A stretch of 38,775 nucleotides of DNA from an uncultured Prevotellaceae bacterium (GCA_902776665.1 CACYQZ010000022.1:1-38775); one strand, 5' to 3'. Counted from the first letter of the stretch, positions 23,973 through 33,065 are shown. Translations and numbers: made by a program. Notes: generated by a model not told the origin, from the letters alone.

Positions 23973-25447
23973 TCTCTCAAGAACTGAATCGCGTTCTCGA
24001 TGAGCGGATACATCACGACATCGTCGGAAATGAACGGAACACGCTCGCGGAAAGCGTCGCGCACCGCCATAATCGTCGGCGACGACTTCTTCGGCAGGCG
24101 GAAATCGAGTGCCTGCGCCGCATTGAACAGTTCGATGGCCAGCACGCGCTCCGTGTTCTGAATCACGCGCTGCAACTTGATAGCAGCATTCGCACCCATC
24201 GAAACGAGGTCTTCCTGATCCTGACACGAGGGAATCGAATCGACCGACGACGGCATTGCCAAACTCTTGTTGAGCGACACGCACGACGCAGCCGTGTATT
24301 GCGTAATCATAAAACCGCTGTTCAGTCCGGGATTGGCCACGAGGAAGTCGGGCAAACCACGCAGACCGCTCACCAGACGGTAGATTCGGCGTTCCGAGAT
24401 GTTCGCCAGTTCGCTCATCGCAATCGAGAGGAAATCGATGGGAAGCGCGATTGGTTCGCCGTGGAAATTGCCGGCGGAAATGATGAGGTCTTCGTCAGGA
24501 CAGACCGTCGGATTGTCGGTCGCCGAGTTGATTTCGATGTCAATAACCGATTTCACATAGCGCAGCGTGTCCTTCACCGCGCCGTGAACCTGCGGCACGC
24601 AACGGAACGAATAGGGGTCTTGCACGTGTACTTTCTGGCCTCGGATAAGTTCACTCCCATCGAGCAATTCGCGGAACCGACGCGCCGTTTCGATTTGTCC
24701 GAGATGCGGTCGCACGGCGTGGACGGCGTGGGTGAACGGCTCGATTCTTCCGTCGAAAGCGTCGAGCGACATCGCTGCAATCACATCGGCCCATTCCGAA
24801 AGCCGTTGCGCCTCCAACAGCGACCACACGGCGAAGGCCGACATATTCTGCGTGCCATTGAGCAGTGCCAAACCCTCTTTTGAGGCCATTTCGATGGGTT
24901 TCCAACCCATTTTTTCGAGCATTTTCGCGCCAGAAATAACTTCGCCGTCGATTTCCACCTCGCCCTCGCCAACGAGCGGCAGACAAAGGTGCGCCAACGG
25001 CACCAAGTCGCCCGAAGCACCGAGCGAACCCTGGCGATAGACAATGGGCGTAATATCGTGGTTGAAGAAGTCGATGAGGCGCTCCACGGTGTCGAGTTTG
25101 CAGCCCGAATATCCGTAGCTGAGCGATTGAATTTTCAGCAGCAGCATAATCCGTACAATGTCGTTTTCGACTCTCGGCCCTACACCGCAAGCGTGACTTT
25201 TGATGAGGTTGACTTGCAGTTGCGTCAGTTCGTCCTTGCTGATCGACACCTTGCAGAGCGAGCCGAAACCTGTCGTCACGCCATAGACCGGCTCCGTTTG
25301 GTTCGCAATTTTTTCGTCGAGATACTCGCGGCAGCGCACGATTCTGTGACGTGCGTCGTCGCTCAGGGCCAGTTTCTCGTGTCCCCTGATGATTTCGCCG
25401 ATGCGCTCAATGGTGAGGTGCTCGGCACTAATCTGGTGAATGTTCAT
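23960..25447 (-). CDS. hutH: Histidine ammonia-lyase
   Basis: This enzyme eliminates ammonia from histidine to form urocanate, the first step of the hut pathway, using the self-made MIO group. The 495-residue product contains the MIO-forming Ala144-Ser145-Gly146 in GSLGASGDLVPLAHL, the active-site Tyr55 region (EPVYGVTTGFG), and the later family stretches SATDNPTV, GNFHGEPIALP and QDQEDLVSMG. The ATG at 25447 gives the normal length. The last codons (REREV) and stop are read from a heptamer array. A -7 box lies at 25479-25486. It should be transcribed with hutI. Confidence 0.97.
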   Translation of the reverse strand: MNIHQISAEHLTIERIGEIIRGHEKLALSDDARHRIVRCREYLDEKIANQTEPVYGVTTGFGSLCKVSISKDELTQLQVNLIKSHACGVGPRVENDIVRIMLLLKIQSLSYGYSGCKLDTVERLIDFFNHDITPIVYRQGSLGASGDLVPLAHLCLPLVGEGEVEIDGEVISGAKMLEKMGWKPIEMASKEGLALLNGTQNMSAFAVWSLLEAQRLSEWADVIAAMSLDAFDGRIEPFTHAVHAVRPHLGQIETARRFRELLDGSELIRGQKVHVQDPYSFRCVPQVHGAVKDTLRYVKSVIDIEINSATDNPTVCPDEDLIISAGNFHGEPIALPIDFLSIAMSELANISERRIYRLVSGLRGLPDFLVANPGLNSGFMITQYTAASCVSLNKSLAMPSSVDSIPSCQDQEDLVSMGANAAIKLQRVIQNTERVLAIELFNAAQALDFRLPKKSSPTIMAVRDAFRERVPFISDDVVMYPLIENAIQFLREREV

Positions 25448-25478
25448 AGATTTTGGTTTTTAGTTTCGTTTGATGGCG

Positions 25479-25486
25479 CAAAATTA
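25479..25486 (-). promoter_or_regulatory. -7 box of hutH-hutI
   Basis: TAATTTTG on the minus strand, 31 bases before the hutH ATG. No clear -33 partner, and not preceded by the palindrome found at the ftcD promoter. Confidence 0.6.
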
Positions 25487-25523
25487 CTAATTTTTCGCGA
25501 AATCGTGAAAGTTTTTACCAAAA

Positions 25524-26204
25524 TTATTCATTATTTGATCGTGAAAAAGCCTTCCAAAGTGGGTCGTCGGGCAAGGGTGCTTCAACGCTGATGAGTTCTT
25601 TCGACACCGGATGAACGAACTCGACACGACGTGCCAGCAGCGAAATCGAACCGTCGGGATTCGAGCGTTTCGCGCCGTATTTCAAATCGCCCTTGATCGG
25701 ACAACCCATCGCTGAAAGTTGGCATCGAATTTGATGATGGCGACCTGTTAAAAGATTGATTTCCAAAAGATTATATCGTTCCGATTCACCTATTACTTTA
25801 TACTTCAAAATCGCCCGTTTCGAGTTTGGTTTCTCGCGGTCGGAAGCGTAACTTTTGTTTTGTTTTTCATTGCGCGTGAGCCAATGCTCGAGCGTTCCCT
25901 CGTCCCTTTCAGGTCGGTTTTGCGTAATCGCCCAGTAGGTCTTGTGAACTTCGCCGTTTGCAAACATCCGATTGAGCCGTTCCAGTGCCTTCGACGTGCG
26001 TGCGAAAACCACGAGTCCGAAAACGGGACGGTCGAGCCGATGAACCACGCCGAGAAACACCGCGCCAGGCTTGGCATACTGCTCCTTGATGTACTGCTTC
26101 ACCATCTCCGACAGCGGCATGTCGCCCGTCTTGTCGCCCTGCACGATTTCACCGCTCTGCTTCGACACAATAATAATATGGTTGTCTTCGTAAACGATTT
26201 TCAT
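25524..26204 (-). CDS. RluA family RNA pseudouridine synthase
   Basis: Members isomerise specific uridines in rRNA or tRNA to pseudouridine. The 226-residue product has the catalytic Asp58 in HRLDRPVFGLVVFARTS. The later motifs are KTYWAI, the RYNLLEINLLTGRHHQIR stretch and the C-terminal LLARRVEFVHPVS. There is no S4 domain, so it is a short member close to the RluC/RluD-like subgroup; the exact target site cannot be told. I chose the ATG at 26204 (MKIVYEDNHIIIV); the upstream GTG at 26231 lies in the -7 box. Confidence 0.93.
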   Translation of the reverse strand: MKIVYEDNHIIIVSKQSGEIVQGDKTGDMPLSEMVKQYIKEQYAKPGAVFLGVVHRLDRPVFGLVVFARTSKALERLNRMFANGEVHKTYWAITQNRPERDEGTLEHWLTRNEKQNKSYASDREKPNSKRAILKYKVIGESERYNLLEINLLTGRHHQIRCQLSAMGCPIKGDLKYGAKRSNPDGSISLLARRVEFVHPVSKELISVEAPLPDDPLWKAFSRSNNE

Positions 26205-26230
26205 AAAATTGAAACGACTTTTTTCAGCCA

Positions 26231-26238
26231 CAAAATTA
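26231..26238 (-). promoter_or_regulatory. -7 box of the pseudouridine synthase gene
   Basis: TAATTTTG on the minus strand, 26 bases before the ATG at 26204. The -33 region is a run of A/T with no clear TTTG. Confidence 0.6.
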
Positions 26239-26246
26239 CATCAAAA

Positions 26247-26289
26247 AATTAAAAAAATAAAAAAATGAAGAATTAAAAAAATAAAAAAA
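26247..26289. repeat. 19-base direct repeat, A-rich
   Basis: The 19-base unit AATTAAAAAAATAAAAAAA occurs at 26247-26265 and 26271-26289, separated by five bases (TGAAG). It lies between the divergent promoters of the pseudouridine synthase gene and tkt, where A-tracts could act as upstream promoter elements. Confidence 0.8.
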
Positions 26290-26310
26290 GGTTATTTCGG
26301 ATAAATATAC

Positions 26311-26318
26311 TAACTTTG
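26311..26318 (+). promoter_or_regulatory. -7 box of tkt-rpiB
   Basis: TAACTTTG, 28 bases before the tkt ATG at 26347, just downstream of the A-rich direct repeat. No clear -33 element. Confidence 0.65.
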
Positions 26319-26346
26319 TGCACCGAAATCTATAAACTTAAACAAT

Positions 26347-28359
26347 ATGAACGACAACAAAGTAATGAATCGTGCGGCGGACAACATCAGAATTTTGTCT
26401 GCAGCCATGGTTGAAAAGGCAAAAAGCGGACACCCGGGCGGTGCGATGGGTGGCGCTGATTTCATCAACACGCTCTACAGCGAGTTTCTGGTCTATGACC
26501 CCGAAAATCCCGAGTGGGAGGGGCGCGACAGGTTTTACCTCGACCCGGGCCACATGGCACCGATGCTCTATTCGCAGCTGTGTTTCATCGGGAAATACTC
26601 GATTGACGACCTGAAAAACCTGCGTCAATGGGGTTCGGTGACGCCCGGACACCCCGAACGCGACGTGAAACGTGGCATCGAGAACACGAGCGGACCACTC
26701 GGACAGGGTCACGTGTTTGCCGTGGGTGCGGCGATTGCTGCGAAATTCCTGAAAGCGCGGCTGGGCGACGTGATGAAACAAACGATTTACGCCTATATTT
26801 CCGACGGTGGCATTCAAGAAGAAATTTCGCAGGGCGCAGGCCGAATCGCAGGTAATCTTGGACTCGACAACCTCATTATGTTCTACGATGCCAACGATAT
26901 TCAACTCTCGACACGCACGGATGTCGTGACCTGCGAGGACACGGCGAAGAAATACGAGTCGTGGGGTTGGTTCGTGCAGGAAATAGACGGAAACGATGTC
27001 GGTCAAATCCGCGAAGCACTCAAAAAGGCACAGGCGGAAACAGCGCGTCCAAGCCTGATTATCGGCCATTGTGTGATGGGTAAAGGCGCTCGTAAAGCCG
27101 ATGGCAGCAGTTACGAGTGTAACTGTGCGACACACGGTGCACCGCTCGGTGGCGACAATTTCGTGCAGACGATGAAAAATCTGGGTGCCGACCCTGAAAA
27201 TCCCTTTGTGATTTTCCCCGAAGTCGAAGAAATGTACGCAAAACGGCGCGAGGAACTGAAGAAAATCGTGGCGGAACGCTATGCCGAAAAGGCAGAATGG
27301 GCGAAGGGACATCCCGAACAGGCCAAGCAACTGGAAGAATGGTTCAGCGGAAAAGCCCCGAAAATCGACTGGTCGAAGGTGGAACAGAAGGCTGGACAGG
27401 CCACTCGCGCTGCCTCTGCGACGGTTCTGGGCGCACTCGCCGAGCAAGTTCCGAATATGATTGTCGGTTCGGCTGACTTGTCGAACTCCGACAAGACCGA
27501 TGGTTTTTTAAAGAAGACCCACGACATTGTCCGTGGCGATTTCAGCGGTGCGTTTTTCCAAGCCGGTGTTGCCGAACTGACGATGGCTTGCTGCTGCATC
27601 GGAATGGCGCTGCACGGCGGTGTCATCGCGGCTTGCGGCACGTTCTTCGTCTTCTCTGACTATATGAAACCAGCGGTTCGAATGGCTGCACTGATGGAAC
27701 TTCCCGTGAAGTTCATTTGGACGCACGACGCTTTCCGCGTGGGCGAAGACGGTCCGACGCACGAGCCTGTGGAACAAGAGGCTCAGATTCGTCTGATGGA
27801 AAAACTGAAAAACCACAGTGGCAAGAATTCAATGCTCGTTTTGCGCCCTGCCGATGTCGAGGAAACGACCGTCTGCTGGCGGATGGCGATGGAAAATGTC
27901 GAAACACCGACTGGCTTGATTTTCTCGCGTCAGAATGTCGATATGCTGCCCGAAGGCAACGACTACGCGCAGGCCGAAAAGGGTGCTTACGTCGTGGCTG
28001 GCTCCGACGACGACTTCGATGTGATTCTCTTGGCCTCTGGCTCGGAAGTTTCCACGCTCGACGCAGGTGCAAAACTGCTGCGTGAAGATGGTGTGAAGGT
28101 TCGGCTCGTGAGTGTGCCGTCGGAAGGTCTTTTCCGCTCGCAACCCGTTGAATATCAGCAGTCTGTGTTACCCTGCGGCAAAAAGAAATTCGGTCTGACC
28201 GCCGGACTTCCCGTCACGCTCGAAGGTCTTGTCGGCAACGACGGCGCTATCTGGGGCTTAGAAAGTTTCGGTTTCTCGGCGCCTTACAAGGTTTTGGACG
28301 AAAAACTGGGCTATACGGCGCAGAATGTTTATGAGCAAGTGAAGAAAATTCTCAAATGA
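26347..28359 (+). CDS. tkt: Transketolase
   Basis: Transketolase moves two-carbon units between sugar phosphates in the non-oxidative pentose phosphate pathway, with thiamine diphosphate and a divalent metal. The 670-residue full-length product has KSGHPGGAMG at the N-terminus, the TPP/metal stretch (SDGGIQEEISQGAGRIAG ending in FYDANDIQ), and the pyrimidine-binding domain (GVAELTMA, with THDAFRVGEDGPTHEP). The C-terminal domain includes LLASGSEV. Ser replaces the usual first Gly of the GDG motif. The ATG at 26347 follows a promoter box. rpiB starts 22 bases after the stop, so the two form a pentose phosphate operon. Confidence 0.97.
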   Translation: MNDNKVMNRAADNIRILSAAMVEKAKSGHPGGAMGGADFINTLYSEFLVYDPENPEWEGRDRFYLDPGHMAPMLYSQLCFIGKYSIDDLKNLRQWGSVTPGHPERDVKRGIENTSGPLGQGHVFAVGAAIAAKFLKARLGDVMKQTIYAYISDGGIQEEISQGAGRIAGNLGLDNLIMFYDANDIQLSTRTDVVTCEDTAKKYESWGWFVQEIDGNDVGQIREALKKAQAETARPSLIIGHCVMGKGARKADGSSYECNCATHGAPLGGDNFVQTMKNLGADPENPFVIFPEVEEMYAKRREELKKIVAERYAEKAEWAKGHPEQAKQLEEWFSGKAPKIDWSKVEQKAGQATRAASATVLGALAEQVPNMIVGSADLSNSDKTDGFLKKTHDIVRGDFSGAFFQAGVAELTMACCCIGMALHGGVIAACGTFFVFSDYMKPAVRMAALMELPVKFIWTHDAFRVGEDGPTHEPVEQEAQIRLMEKLKNHSGKNSMLVLRPADVEETTVCWRMAMENVETPTGLIFSRQNVDMLPEGNDYAQAEKGAYVVAGSDDDFDVILLASGSEVSTLDAGAKLLREDGVKVRLVSVPSEGLFRSQPVEYQQSVLPCGKKKFGLTAGLPVTLEGLVGNDGAIWGLESFGFSAPYKVLDEKLGYTAQNVYEQVKKILK

Positions 28360-28381
28360 GAAGCCTAAAAACAGCAATCCT

Positions 28382-28825
28382 ATGAAAGAAAAGAAAATGA
28401 TTGGTCTCGCCAGCGACCACGCTGGCTTTGCATTGAAGCAATTTGTGAAGGAATATCTGGATGAAAAGGGGCTGAAATACAAAGATTACGGCACTTTTTC
28501 AGAGGAGAGTTGCGACTACCCCGATTTCGGCCACGCATTGGCACGCGGAATCGAGGACGGCGAGGTGTTTCCGGGCATCGCCATCTGCGGCTCGGGCGAA
28601 GGCATTGCGATGACGCTCAACAAGCATCAGGGGATTCGGGCAGGACTGGCGTGGATTCCCGAAATTGCGCACTTGATTCGTCAGCACAACGATGCCAACG
28701 TACTCGTGATGCCGGGACGGTTTATCGACGAAAATACCGCCCGTCAAATTATGGACGAATTTTTCGCCACGGAATTTGAGGGCGGTAGGCACCAGCGAAG
28801 GGTCGAGAAGATGTCTATAGCTTGA
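28382..28825 (+). CDS. rpiB: Ribose 5-phosphate isomerase B
   Basis: RpiB interconverts ribose 5-phosphate and ribulose 5-phosphate. The 147-residue product has the family marks SDHAGFALK (Asp12, His13), catalytic Cys69 in CGSGEGIAM, and the His102-Asn103 stretch in RQHNDANVLVMPGRFI. It is the second gene after tkt. Its last 11 bases, including the stop, overlap the end of the GHL10 gene on the other strand. LacAB-type galactose 6-phosphate isomerase is a related alternative, but the pairing with tkt favours RpiB. Confidence 0.95.
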   Translation: MKEKKMIGLASDHAGFALKQFVKEYLDEKGLKYKDYGTFSEESCDYPDFGHALARGIEDGEVFPGIAICGSGEGIAMTLNKHQGIRAGLAWIPEIAHLIRQHNDANVLVMPGRFIDENTARQIMDEFFATEFEGGRHQRRVEKMSIA

Positions 28826-30317
28826 CTTTCTTCTTCTTGCCCTTGCTCTCATTGCTCATTCGGTCGAGCGCAGTTACTACATAAGTATATTGCGTTCGAC
28901 CGCCTTTATACGGCAGTTTTAGGCTCGTGTCGTAGGTGACGGCGATGATTTTCGAGGAATTGTTGAGGTCGATGCGCTCGCCTTTCTCGAAGCGATAGAC
29001 CACGTAGCGATTCACCACGTCGCCCCATTTCTTGCCTTTCGGCTGCTTCCACGTCAGCACTGGACCGTCTTGTCGCCACTCGACCTTCACGCTCTTGGCC
29101 TTTTTCGGTGCTTTTCCATCGATGAAGGTCATCAGCGGTTGCAGCGCAGGCGTTTTCCAATAGGTGTTGCGCAGGGCGTGGCCGTAGTTTCCGACGTTAT
29201 CAACCGCTGCCTTCGCATACCACAATACCGTGCCGTTCACGTTCTTCATCTGCTGATGCAGACGGCGCTTCGCAGGCAGTTGGTGGCTGTTCGGATTATG
29301 CGGATCGGCATATTTCACGGTGCGCTCAACGTCTTCGCCGATGAACAGTGGACGATTGGCCGCATAGCGGTTCCACCACGTGATGAGCGTCTTGTAATCG
29401 GCTGTTTTATGTCCAATTTCCCAATAAATCTGCGGCACGCAATAGTCAATCCAACCATTGTTCACCCAGAGCAAAACGTCGGCATAGAGGTCGTCGTAGT
29501 TTTGAAGTCCAGCCGTTTCGCTGCCCAATTTCGGGTCGTTGCGCTTGTTGCGATAGATGCCAAAGGGCGACACGCCGAACTTCACCCACGGTTTTTCCTT
29601 TTTGATGGCCTCGTTCAGTTGTTTAATGAAGAGGTTCACGTTATAGCGTCGCCAGTCGCCGCGGTCGCGAATTCCGTTGTTGAAACGGGCATATTCGGCA
29701 TCGTCGGGAATCGACTTTCCTGCCGCGGGATAGGGATAGAAATAGTCGTCGATATGAAAACCGTCGATGTCGTAGCGGCGGACGATGTCCTGCGAAACCG
29801 CGCAGATATAGTCGCGATTTTCCTTCAGCGCAGGATTGAGCACGAGCAGGTCGTCGTAGGCGAAAACGCGCTCAGGATGGCGCACGGCGATGTGGTTGTT
29901 GGCCAGCGTCGTCGTGGTTTTCGTGCGGGCACGATAGGGGTTAATCCACGCGTGGATTTCCATTCCGCGCTTGTGGCATTCAGCCACCATCCATTCCAAC
30001 GGGTCCCAATACGGCGACGGAGCCTGTCCCTGCACACCCGTCAAAAAGCGGCTCCACGGTTCCAAATTACTTTTGTAGAGGGCATCGCACTCGGCTCGAA
30101 CCTGAAAAATGATGGCATTCACGCCGTCTTTCTGCAATTCGTCGAGTTGATGGCGCAGCGTTTGTTGCATCGTATGCATTCCCAAACCCTGAAACTGCCC
30201 GTTCACACACTGAATCCACGCGCCTCGGAACTCTCTTTTGGGCGCATTCTGAGCAACAACGATGCTGGCAGTGCCCAGAAGCACAGCCAGCATCAAAAGT
30301 CTTGTGATATTCTTCAT
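28815..30317 (-). CDS. Secreted glycosyl hydrolase-like 10 (GHL10, DUF187) protein
   Basis: The 500-residue product has a signal peptide (MKNITRLLMLAVLLG ending near VVAQ). A TIM-barrel of the GHL10/DUF187 group follows: REFRGAWIQCVNGQF, INAIIF-like strand VNAIIFQVRAECDALY, GMEIHAWINPYRA, and YDIDGFHIDDYFYPYP with acidic residues in the usual active-site position. The C-terminal part (about 405-495) looks like a fibronectin type III domain (GPVLTWKQP, YVVTALDRMSNES). Some homologues act on peptidoglycan-linked glycans; the substrate here is inferred only as a cell-wall or extracellular glycan. It is the last gene of the envelope cluster and overlaps rpiB at its 3' end by 11 bases. Confidence 0.9.
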   Translation of the reverse strand: MKNITRLLMLAVLLGTASIVVAQNAPKREFRGAWIQCVNGQFQGLGMHTMQQTLRHQLDELQKDGVNAIIFQVRAECDALYKSNLEPWSRFLTGVQGQAPSPYWDPLEWMVAECHKRGMEIHAWINPYRARTKTTTTLANNHIAVRHPERVFAYDDLLVLNPALKENRDYICAVSQDIVRRYDIDGFHIDDYFYPYPAAGKSIPDDAEYARFNNGIRDRGDWRRYNVNLFIKQLNEAIKKEKPWVKFGVSPFGIYRNKRNDPKLGSETAGLQNYDDLYADVLLWVNNGWIDYCVPQIYWEIGHKTADYKTLITWWNRYAANRPLFIGEDVERTVKYADPHNPNSHQLPAKRRLHQQMKNVNGTVLWYAKAAVDNVGNYGHALRNTYWKTPALQPLMTFIDGKAPKKAKSVKVEWRQDGPVLTWKQPKGKKWGDVVNRYVVYRFEKGERIDLNNSSKIIAVTYDTSLKLPYKGGRTQYTYVVTALDRMSNESKGKKKKVKL

Positions 30318-30326
30318 CTTTATCGA

Positions 30327-31886
30327 TTAAAATTTATAGCCAACCGTGAGAAGCAACTGGTGACGCTTGTTCGACACGTTCACGGGGTCGCAGACGTTGT
30401 CTTCGTCTTCATAATCCTTGTCAACATAAGTCATAAACGGCATGAATTCGCCTTTCGTCGTGTTGTACTGATAAGCCAGGTCGATGTTGAAATTTCCGGT
30501 GGCATAGCCTAAACCGCAAGTGATGCGATTCGTCGCTTTCCAGTTGGTGAAGTCGGTGGCGGAACTGTAGTAAGAACCGTCGGAAGCAAGCGTACCATCC
30601 TTGAAACCGCCGTCTTTATACATCGGACTGACGTAGTTGTAGCCCAGTCGCATGGCGAGCGTGGGGTCAGGCTTGTATTCCACACCGAGTTTCAGCGTCG
30701 AAACACCCTTGAGCGTCTGCTTCGTGTGGTTGTTCATCACGCGGTCGCTCTCGCTGCTGTCGTAGTAGTTGCCATACCACGAATCGTAGTAGCTGTCCGT
30801 GATGTAGCGCGTATCGGTGTGGGCGTAGTCGGCGAATTCGTAGCTTGCACCCAGCGCAAGGCTGTTTCCGACGGTGTGACCGAGGCTCAAGCCGAATTTC
30901 CACGGCGTGTAGAGCTTGTAGTCGTAGCTTTCGCCATTGTTCACGCCGAATCCGCTATCATCGTAAACGCGAGTGTAGTTCTTCGTGGTCAGGTCGTAGA
31001 ATGTCGGAGTTGAAACCGACAGACCGACGCGGAAGGGCGATGTTTCGATGGGTCGGAAGATGACACCGGCAGCGATGTTGGCACCCGAACCCGAAATCTT
31101 GCGCTCGTCGGCCACGGTCATCATGTAGTTGCCGTTCGGACCTTGCAGATGCTCGGTGTATTCGCCGTAGTGCTTGTAGTTGACACTGTGCAGACCGACA
31201 GTCAGACCGAGGAACACGCGGTTGTTGATGTTGCCACTGAGGTTCAGGTCGAACACACCGACGTAGCCTTCATGGGCGCGGTCGAACGTGTAGCCGTTAG
31301 CAGCGTCGTAGAACCACATATTTTTTTCCACATCGTAGTTCAAGTTGCGCGAATAGATGTCGTCGAGTTGGTTACAGGTCACGTAAGGCCGGTCGAATTT
31401 GGGCGCGCCGTCGCCATTCACCTCGTAAAGCAGACCTTCTTTGGCTTTCGAATAGGTCAGTTTGTTCTGCGAGGCATTGTTCAGACGGTCGGAAGCCGAG
31501 AGAATATAGTTGAAATTACGGCTTTTGTGGTAGTTGAACGCGAAGTTCAAATACGAATTCTGACCTGTGCGCGACGAATAGACAAAACCTGCTTGGTCGA
31601 AACTCATCTTCGTCTTGCTACCTTCCGAGAAGTCGGCAGCGTCTTGCTGTGTGACGAGTCCGAACGAAAGGTTTGCCGTCGATTTGCGGAACAGACCGAT
31701 GCCTGCAGGGTTGGAGGAAATGGTGGAGATGTCGGCTCCGAGTGCTTCCATCGCACCACCCATACCCACGTAGCGAGCCGTTCCGTTGAGGTCTTCTGCC
31801 ACGATTTTCGCGTTTTCGTATGTTTCTTGTGCCAGCATCGGCATTGCTGCGAACGCCCAAGCGGCCATCACAAAAATTTTCTTCAT
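30327..31886 (-). CDS. FadL/OmpP1-type outer membrane transport protein
   Basis: The 519-residue product has a signal peptide (MKKIFVMAAWAFAAMPMLAQ) and the family opening GTARYVGMGGAMEALGADISTISSNPAGIGLFR. A series of amphipathic beta strands follows, ending in an aromatic residue (VGYKF), as needed for outer membrane insertion. FadL-type barrels take up hydrophobic compounds such as fatty acids or aromatics; the cargo here is unknown. It follows the Trp/Tyr-rich protein gene (55-base gap holding a heptamer array) and precedes GHL10 by 9 bases, so the three are likely one transcript. Confidence 0.92.
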   Translation of the reverse strand: MKKIFVMAAWAFAAMPMLAQETYENAKIVAEDLNGTARYVGMGGAMEALGADISTISSNPAGIGLFRKSTANLSFGLVTQQDAADFSEGSKTKMSFDQAGFVYSSRTGQNSYLNFAFNYHKSRNFNYILSASDRLNNASQNKLTYSKAKEGLLYEVNGDGAPKFDRPYVTCNQLDDIYSRNLNYDVEKNMWFYDAANGYTFDRAHEGYVGVFDLNLSGNINNRVFLGLTVGLHSVNYKHYGEYTEHLQGPNGNYMMTVADERKISGSGANIAAGVIFRPIETSPFRVGLSVSTPTFYDLTTKNYTRVYDDSGFGVNNGESYDYKLYTPWKFGLSLGHTVGNSLALGASYEFADYAHTDTRYITDSYYDSWYGNYYDSSESDRVMNNHTKQTLKGVSTLKLGVEYKPDPTLAMRLGYNYVSPMYKDGGFKDGTLASDGSYYSSATDFTNWKATNRITCGLGYATGNFNIDLAYQYNTTKGEFMPFMTYVDKDYEDEDNVCDPVNVSNKRHQLLLTVGYKF

Positions 31887-31904
31887 AGCTGTATTATTTT
31901 AGAT

Positions 31905-31947
31905 AAATTGTAAATGGTACATTCGAAAATTGTAAATTCAATTACCT
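31905..31947. repeat. Degenerate heptamer array across the stop codon of the Trp/Tyr-rich gene
   Basis: Three units (AAATTGT, AAATGGT, ACATTCG), one extra base, then AAATTGT, AAATTCA, ATTACCT. The stop codon at 31942-31944 is inside it. It is weaker than the others because of the one-base slip. Confidence 0.55.
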
Positions 31948-32991
31948 GCGACCTCCAAATCCGCCGCCACCGCCGCTGCGACTGCCGCCACCGCCAGAGG
32001 AACCGCCACCGGAGAATCCTCCACCGCCGCCTCCTCCGCTACGCGAACCGCCGTAGGTGCTACCGCCGAAACTCGACGTACTGCTCGAACGACTCGGAGC
32101 GCTGTAACTTCCTGACGAATGGCTTTCGTAATTCGAGCGCGAGCCACCGAAATTGCCGTTGGAATTGCTGTAACTGCCATCCGAGCGACGAACGGGGCGC
32201 GTGTTGCCCGACGAGGCCGTGCTGCGGTTGCGATAACCTGTGTTGCGCGAACCGCCGAATGTTCCCTGCGAATAGCTGTGGGAATTGCCAGTGAACGAAC
32301 CACGAGGCGAGTTGTAGGAAGGACGACCGTGGTTGTGCGTTCCAGGCGAAGTACGGAATGCATAGCTGGGATAGAAGCCGGGACCCCATCCGGGATAGTA
32401 AGGATAGCCCCAACCATAGCGACCATACCAGCGATAGGGATAGCCCCAGCCGTAGTAGCCATAGTACCATGGGTCATACCAAGGGCTGTACCACGCGAAA
32501 TCGTAGTAGTGCCAGTAATACCATGGGTCGTACCACGAATAATAGCCCATCGGGAACATACCCCAATGGCAGTAGAACACGGGGTCGTACCAGCCATAAT
32601 AGCCGTCCCAGCGACTCATCCGACGACTGTAGGTGAAATCGCCGTCGTAGTCGTTGCCGTAGGCCTTCGATGCTGTCCAAGTCGTATCGACGTAAGACGT
32701 GTCGGGATAGATGTCGGAACCCACGTGGAACTCGATGATGTCATTACCCAACGAATCGACACCGATTTTCTGGAAACTGCTGCGGAACTTCCCACGACGG
32801 TTGTATTCATCGACGTCGCGAGGCGAACCGGCGTAGTACGTCGGCCCTTCCGTAATATTCTTGACAGAGGAGCCCTTCGTCTCTACCGTCTTCTTCGAAG
32901 TAACGAAGTAGAGGTCGTCGTCCTGAGCCATCATCGTCAGTGGCATCGCTCCAGCGAGGACGAATAACAAAAACAATTTCTTTTTCATCAT
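31942..32991 (-). CDS. Secreted Trp/Tyr-rich protein with Gly/Ser-rich tail
   Basis: The 349-residue product has a signal peptide (MMKKKLFLLFVLAGAMPL ending at MMAQ) and a soluble segment (about 25-125, with acidic and Tyr residues). A segment extraordinarily rich in Tyr, Trp, Pro and Gly follows (127-211, repeated WYDPWYY-like units). The low-complexity tail of Ser, Gly, Asn and Arg ends in a poly-Gly run and GGRR. I know no function; it could be a disordered surface or matrix protein. The ATG at 32991 is set by a GGAG ribosome site 5 bases before it and by the promoter box at 33066-33073; the frame is open further up. It is the first gene of the cluster with the FadL-like and GHL10 genes. 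Confidence 0.8.
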   Translation of the reverse strand: MMKKKLFLLFVLAGAMPLTMMAQDDDLYFVTSKKTVETKGSSVKNITEGPTYYAGSPRDVDEYNRRGKFRSSFQKIGVDSLGNDIIEFHVGSDIYPDTSYVDTTWTASKAYGNDYDGDFTYSRRMSRWDGYYGWYDPVFYCHWGMFPMGYYSWYDPWYYWHYYDFAWYSPWYDPWYYGYYGWGYPYRWYGRYGWGYPYYPGWGPGFYPSYAFRTSPGTHNHGRPSYNSPRGSFTGNSHSYSQGTFGGSRNTGYRNRSTASSGNTRPVRRSDGSYSNSNGNFGGSRSNYESHSSGSYSAPSRSSSTSSFGGSTYGGSRSGGGGGGGFSGGGSSGGGGSRSGGGGGFGGRR

Positions 32992-33065
32992 TTTAACTCC
33001 TTTTTTATTAGTTATTTCTTCTTTGCGCCGAGAGCCCGAAAACGCGTTTCTGACTCTTCGCATGG

